Source: CAZUEG01 sp043798775
Lineage (GTDB): Bacteria > Patescibacteriota > Minisyncoccia > Minisyncoccales > GWA2-46-15
Direction of reading: 5' to 3'
Assembly: GCA_043798775.1 (NCBI GenBank)
Contig: JAZDOL010000010.1
Location: 1-8,202 of the forward strand
DNA length: 8,202 bases
The position numbers were made by a program, and so were the translations under genes. Below are positions 5,245 to 8,202 of the stretch, piece by piece. How positions within the stretch are numbered: the stretch's first letter is position 1; each line of letters begins with the position of its first letter. The notes beneath the pieces were generated by a model that was given only the letters and a program-made list of their open reading frames with translations, was not told the DNA's origin and made no database searches.

Positions 5245-6798
5245 CTATGCCTCTCCATACAGCCGGTACATCACCGCTTCACTAAGATGCGGAAATTTAA
5301 TATCTTCGCTATTATCCAAATCGGCGATTGTTCGCGCCACCCGTAAAACCCGATGATAACCGCGGGCCGACAAACGACCGCTGTTTACATAACTTCTAAC
5401 CAAATTCTGCGATTCGCTATTTAACCGGCAATATTTATTAATTTGTTTAATCCCCATTTCTGCGTTTGTAATAATCCCATCGCCTTCAAATCGGCGGTTT
5501 TGCAGCAAGCGCGCTTTTTCGACGCGCGCCTTAATTGCTTCGCTTTGCCCGCCACCCATTGGCGCCGTCAGTTTGTCAAAATTCATCGATGGAACATTAA
5601 TTGAAATATCAATCCGATCAATTAGCGGTCCCGATAATTTACGGCGATACATCTTAACTTGAGACGTGGTGCAAACACATTGCCTCTCGGGATGCTGATG
5701 ATATCCGCAAGGACAAGGATTGGTGGCGGCAACGAGCATAAAACGCGCCGGAAGTTCTATTCTGTGGCGAGCGCGAGAAACAGTAATCGTCCCCTCTTCT
5801 AATGGCTGACGCAAACTCTCCAAAACATCGCGGTGAAATTCAGGAAACTCGTCGAGAAAAAGGATTCCGCGATGAGCCAAGCTAATTTCTCCGGGCCGTG
5901 GCGGATTGCCCCCGCCAATTAACGCCGCCTCGGATGAAGAATGGTGAGGCGTTCGAAACGGCCGCGCCGTGATAAGGGGTTGGTTTAACGGTATCAGTCC
6001 GGCAATGCTATAAATCTTTGTAACCTCGAGCGCTTCTTCGGGACTTAAAGAGGGAAGAATCGACGGCAGTGCCCTGGCAAGCAATGTTTTGCCTGTTCCC
6101 GGCGGACCCTCCATTATTAAATTATGGCCACCGGTAGCGGTAATTTCTAATGCCCGTTTGGCATATTCTTGCCCTTGAATATTACCGATATCAAATAAAG
6201 AAGCCGGCTGGAAAAAAATATCTTTTTCCACCTTGGTTGGGGTAATAGTTAGGCGATTCTCGAGACAATCAATTACCTCCAAAAGATTGGCCACTCCAAA
6301 AACACGAAAATCGTTACCGTCATTTTGCAGGTTCACCAAGGATGCCTCCTTGGTATTTTCTTTGGGAAGGTATACTTCCGTAAACCCAAGCGATTTCGCC
6401 ACCATTACAATCGGCAATATTCCTTTTACGGGACGAAGATTACCGTTTAGGGCTAATTCGCCAATAAATATTTTTTTGTCGCAATTAAAATGAATCTGTC
6501 CGGTTGCCAATAAAAATGCCAAAGCAATCGGCAGGTCGTAGAGCGATCCCTCTTTTTTTAAATCGGCGGGGGCTAAGTTGACAAGAACGCGATATGGTTT
6601 CTCGTGAGGAGAAGACAGGCTACTGCTTTTCACAGCCGTACTGACCCGTTCCTTGGCTTCTTCCACCGCTTTATCGGGAAGCCCAACGATAGAGAAAAAA
6701 CGCAACCCAAAACTAACATCGGCCTCAACTTCAACGATGTGTCCGTTAAGCCCGCTATTGGCCGCGGAAAATACTCTTTCCGGTGGTTTGCTTTTCAT
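5245..6798 (-). CDS. comM: ComM/YifB-family AAA+ ATPase (magnesium-chelatase-like), branch-migration helicase
   Basis: The protein has 517 aa from the ATG at 6798, the usual size for the family. The N-terminal ChlI-like domain (about 1-180) contains FFSIVGLPDKAVEEAKERV. The AAA+ core follows with Walker A GPPGTGKT (231-238), Walker B ILFLDEF (312-318), four cysteines at 362, 364, 374 and 376 in PCPCGYHQHPERQCVC, and the GPLIDRIDI element (390-398). The C-terminal Mg-chelatase domain ends with RGYHRVLRVARTIADL (479-494). In Vibrio and relatives ComM forms a hexameric helicase that extends RecA-made joints, helping foreign DNA integrate during natural transformation; that role here is by homology. 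The frame stays open upstream to 6993, but this would overlap the DksA-like gene and its terminator, and family homology starts after 6798. A TACAAT box 9 nt upstream suggests a near-leaderless transcript. Confidence 0.95.
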   Translation of the reverse strand: MKSKPPERVFSAANSGLNGHIVEVEADVSFGLRFFSIVGLPDKAVEEAKERVSTAVKSSSLSSPHEKPYRVLVNLAPADLKKEGSLYDLPIALAFLLATGQIHFNCDKKIFIGELALNGNLRPVKGILPIVMVAKSLGFTEVYLPKENTKEASLVNLQNDGNDFRVFGVANLLEVIDCLENRLTITPTKVEKDIFFQPASLFDIGNIQGQEYAKRALEITATGGHNLIMEGPPGTGKTLLARALPSILPSLSPEEALEVTKIYSIAGLIPLNQPLITARPFRTPHHSSSEAALIGGGNPPRPGEISLAHRGILFLDEFPEFHRDVLESLRQPLEEGTITVSRARHRIELPARFMLVAATNPCPCGYHQHPERQCVCTTSQVKMYRRKLSGPLIDRIDISINVPSMNFDKLTAPMGGGQSEAIKARVEKARLLQNRRFEGDGIITNAEMGIKQINKYCRLNSESQNLVRSYVNSGRLSARGYHRVLRVARTIADLDNSEDIKFPHLSEAVMYRLYGEA

Positions 6799-6807
6799 AT
6801 AACAACA

Positions 6808-6813
6808 ATTGTA
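6808..6813 (-). promoter_or_regulatory. Possible -10 element for comM
   Basis: TACAAT (5 of 6) on the - strand ends 9 nt before the comM ATG. The terminator at 6832-6859 cuts comM off from upstream transcription, so a promoter is expected within 6799-6831. The -35 at the 17-bp position is only TTTTTA. If used, transcription would begin 1-3 nt before the start codon. Confidence 0.3.
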
Positions 6814-6831
6814 AGGTACCGTTGTCTCAAT

Positions 6832-6859
6832 AAAAAAGACAGGACTTCCTGCCTTTTTT
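6832..6859 (-). terminator. Intrinsic terminator after the DksA-like gene
   Basis: AAAAAAG (6832-6838) pairs with CTTTTTT (6853-6859), and CAGGA (6840-6844) with TCCTG (6847-6851), with one A-C mismatch and a CT loop. Both strands end in six T, so it can work in either direction. It begins directly after the TAG of the DksA-like gene at 6860-6862 and separates that operon from comM. Confidence 0.85.
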
Positions 6860-7261
6860 CTATATTTTTTCTGATAACGGTTTTTTGAATGGCCGCTTCT
6901 GGCAATCGCTACAATTCCTTGCTTCGGGATATACCGTAAGCCGATCTTCGGGAATTTGTTTTTTGCATAATTCACAAATCCCATAATTGCCACTCTTTCC
7001 TTTATCGATTTTATCCAATGCGATATTGATATCTTTTAATCGTGTTTCTAAGCTAAACTCGACCGGCAATAAGGCCTCATACTGCTCAACCTCGTCGGCA
7101 GAGTCCTCTAAGCTTTCACCAGAAAAAACAGGGAACCGCGAGTCCCAGTCACCTTTTATTTTTTGGTCCTTATCGGCAAATGTTTTTAAGGTCTCTTCGA
7201 TTATCTTTTTGTCTGCCTCAAGTTTTTCTTCGATTCTTTTCAGTGGGATTTTGTTGTTCAT
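6860..7261 (-). CDS. DksA/TraR-type C4 zinc-finger protein
   Basis: The 133-aa protein has a charged N-terminal helical region (about 1-90, probably a coiled-coil hairpin) and a C4 zinc finger with C96, C99, C117 and C120 (CxxC-x17-CxxC, starting GNYGICELC), as in DksA and TraR. These proteins enter the RNA polymerase secondary channel and alter promoter response, in many bacteria together with ppGpp. At the likely coiled-coil tip is EDSADEVEQYE (52-62), an acidic stretch like that of short Firmicutes and Patescibacteria members but not the DxxDxA tip of E. coli DksA, so a classical DksA effect is uncertain. The ATG is 11 nt after the stop of the upstream membrane protein gene, indicating an operon; only a weak GCGGGT precedes it. 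A terminator follows at once. Confidence 0.9.
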   Translation of the reverse strand: MNNKIPLKRIEEKLEADKKIIEETLKTFADKDQKIKGDWDSRFPVFSGESLEDSADEVEQYEALLPVEFSLETRLKDINIALDKIDKGKSGNYGICELCKKQIPEDRLTVYPEARNCSDCQKRPFKKPLSEKI

Positions 7262-7272
7262 ATTACCCGCAG

Positions 7273-8202
7273 TTAATCATTATTAATACTTGTGATTACT
7301 TTTTTCACGCTATCAAAAGAACTGGCAATTATGATGTGGGTATAATTATTCGCGCTGGTAATTGAGTAGCAAAGACGCAAATCGTCTTGAAATATACTTT
7401 GACAACGAATCGCATTGCCGTTATATTTAACCTCTGTAAAGTATGGGCTATTCCTTTTCTCAAGGCCGGCGAGGATAAACAAGCCCGACAGGTTGTCCTC
7501 TATTGTTTTTTCCCATCCCCGCATCGCTTCGGTTGATTCTGGAAGCTTTGTTGTCCTAATCTCAACGGCAAGATGATTAATATTGTTGAACGAATAGGTC
7601 AACAAGGTGAAATCCGTATCAATAAGGGGATAGAGCTGGTCGGGAGCGCTTGCGCCAACTAATTGGAAAAACTCTTGCAATGATGGCACCTTGTTAGTTG
7701 TTTTGTCTTTAATCACAACTCTCGTTAGCCATCCCGCTTGTTTCTTTTCTGCCAATAAAGCCTTTAATTGATTCATAACTGCCACGCTTTCCACCTCAAT
7801 CGTTCGCACTTCGTCAGTAAGTACCGGAGAATCGGGAACAACGATCGGTTGTGGCAATTCTGGTGGTCCGTCGGGTGGCGTTGGCGTGACGGGGGGCTGA
7901 TTTGTATCCTCTACTACAGGGGACTCATTAGGCGGGCCATTTTTTGGATTATTGCGCAATACCAGAAGCCAATAGGCGAGCAATGCCACGCCGGCGATAA
8001 CCGCAATCGCCAACAGAAAGACGATCAGTCGGGCAAACAGCTTTCCTTGCGGTTGTCGCGCGGCAATTGTTGGACGAATCATTTCGATTGGTTGTGGCGG
8101 AGGGGGAGGAGGCGTTGCAGGCGCCATTCTATCACTATAATCAATTTCCTCTTCCACGCCTTCACCTTGAATTCTTTCTAAGAATTTTTCTCTTTCAATC
8201 TC
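7273..8202 (-). CDS. Pro-rich single-pass membrane protein of unknown function (5' end outside the window)
   Basis: The frame is open to the right edge. An internal GTG at 8157 is a possible start giving 294 aa, with AAGGTG just before it, but the 15 codons upstream are also open and encode a charged stretch (EIEREKFLERIQ), so the gene probably continues outside. Counting from the GTG: residues 1-40 are cytoplasmic with a run of Pro (16-21); 44-68 is one membrane span; 69-112 is a Pro-rich linker; 115-294 is an extracytoplasmic domain with a mixed alpha/beta look. This domain contains MRGWEKTIEDNLSGLF (212-227) and two cysteines (C252, C263) that could form a disulfide. The architecture resembles anchored Patescibacteria proteins I have seen described only as hypothetical. 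The DksA-like gene follows 11 nt downstream in the same operon. Function unknown. Confidence 0.85.
   Translation of the reverse strand, partial: EIEREKFLERIQGEGVEEEIDYSDRMAPATPPPPPPQPIEMIRPTIAARQPQGKLFARLIVFLLAIAVIAGVALLAYWLLVLRNNPKNGPPNESPVVEDTNQPPVTPTPPDGPPELPQPIVVPDSPVLTDEVRTIEVESVAVMNQLKALLAEKKQAGWLTRVVIKDKTTNKVPSLQEFFQLVGASAPDQLYPLIDTDFTLLTYSFNNINHLAVEIRTTKLPESTEAMRGWEKTIEDNLSGLFILAGLEKRNSPYFTEVKYNGNAIRCQSIFQDDLRLCYSITSANNYTHIIIASSFDSVKKVITSINND

Noticed and set aside
6799..6993. N-terminal extension of ComM to an ATG at 6993 (582 aa)
   Set aside because: The extra 65 residues overlap the end of the DksA-like gene, pass through its terminator, and have no resemblance to the ComM N-terminus, which fits the start at 6798.
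7768..8181. 137-aa + strand frame opposite the Pro-rich membrane protein gene
   Set aside because: The product is a Trp/Arg-rich shadow, including reverse translation of the proline run; the - strand frame has a clear membrane protein architecture.

Overview
The window looks like a piece of a Patescibacteria (Candidate Phyla Radiation) chromosome, probably from a Parcubacteria-like lineage. The evidence is indirect: short genes of moderate to low GC, a stand-alone VirB6/TrbL-like polytopic membrane protein with a long soluble tail, a LysM-LysM-M23 peptidase with the HWYNAVD-type zinc motif, a short DksA/TraR-type zinc-finger protein, a ComM-type AAA+ protein, and almost no Shine-Dalgarno sequences. 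TGA is used as a stop at the left edge and no gene has an internal TGA, so the standard code (table 11) fits. The phylum assignment is inference; no rRNA gene or phylogenetic marker beyond RsmA is present.

Layout: (1) 1-133, the C-terminal end of an unrecognised + strand gene. (2) 153-527, a compact + strand unit made of a consensus extended -10 promoter, a perfect Shine-Dalgarno, a GC-rich gene for a 95-aa membrane-anchored Pro/Ala/Gly/Thr-rich protein, and a bidirectional terminator. (3) 549-2882, a - strand unit with a near-consensus promoter, a leader holding two 29-bp tandem repeats, the VirB6-like gene and a 153-aa gene of unknown function. (4) 2900-3802, rsmA/ksgA on -. (5) 3803-4030, a divergent promoter region with a dyad covering the -35 elements. 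(6) 4031-5098, a cell-wall peptidase on +. (7) 5096-5243, a convergent intergenic region packed with palindromic repeats and a strong terminator. (8) 5245-6798, comM on -. (9) 6832-8202, a - strand operon with a Pro-rich single-pass membrane protein (running off the right edge), a DksA/TraR-like protein and a terminator.

How the genes fit together: rsmA is a ribosome-maturation housekeeping gene. The M23 peptidase, the VirB6-like channel protein and the two single-pass Pro-rich proteins are envelope functions. ComM and the VirB6-like protein both suggest DNA movement (uptake and recombination, and export or conjugation), but they are not in one operon and no VirB4, VirD4 or pilin gene is visible.

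The least explained parts are the GC-rich mini-gene with unusually strong expression signals, the tandem-hairpin leader in front of the VirB6-like operon, and the repeat cluster at 5096-5243.
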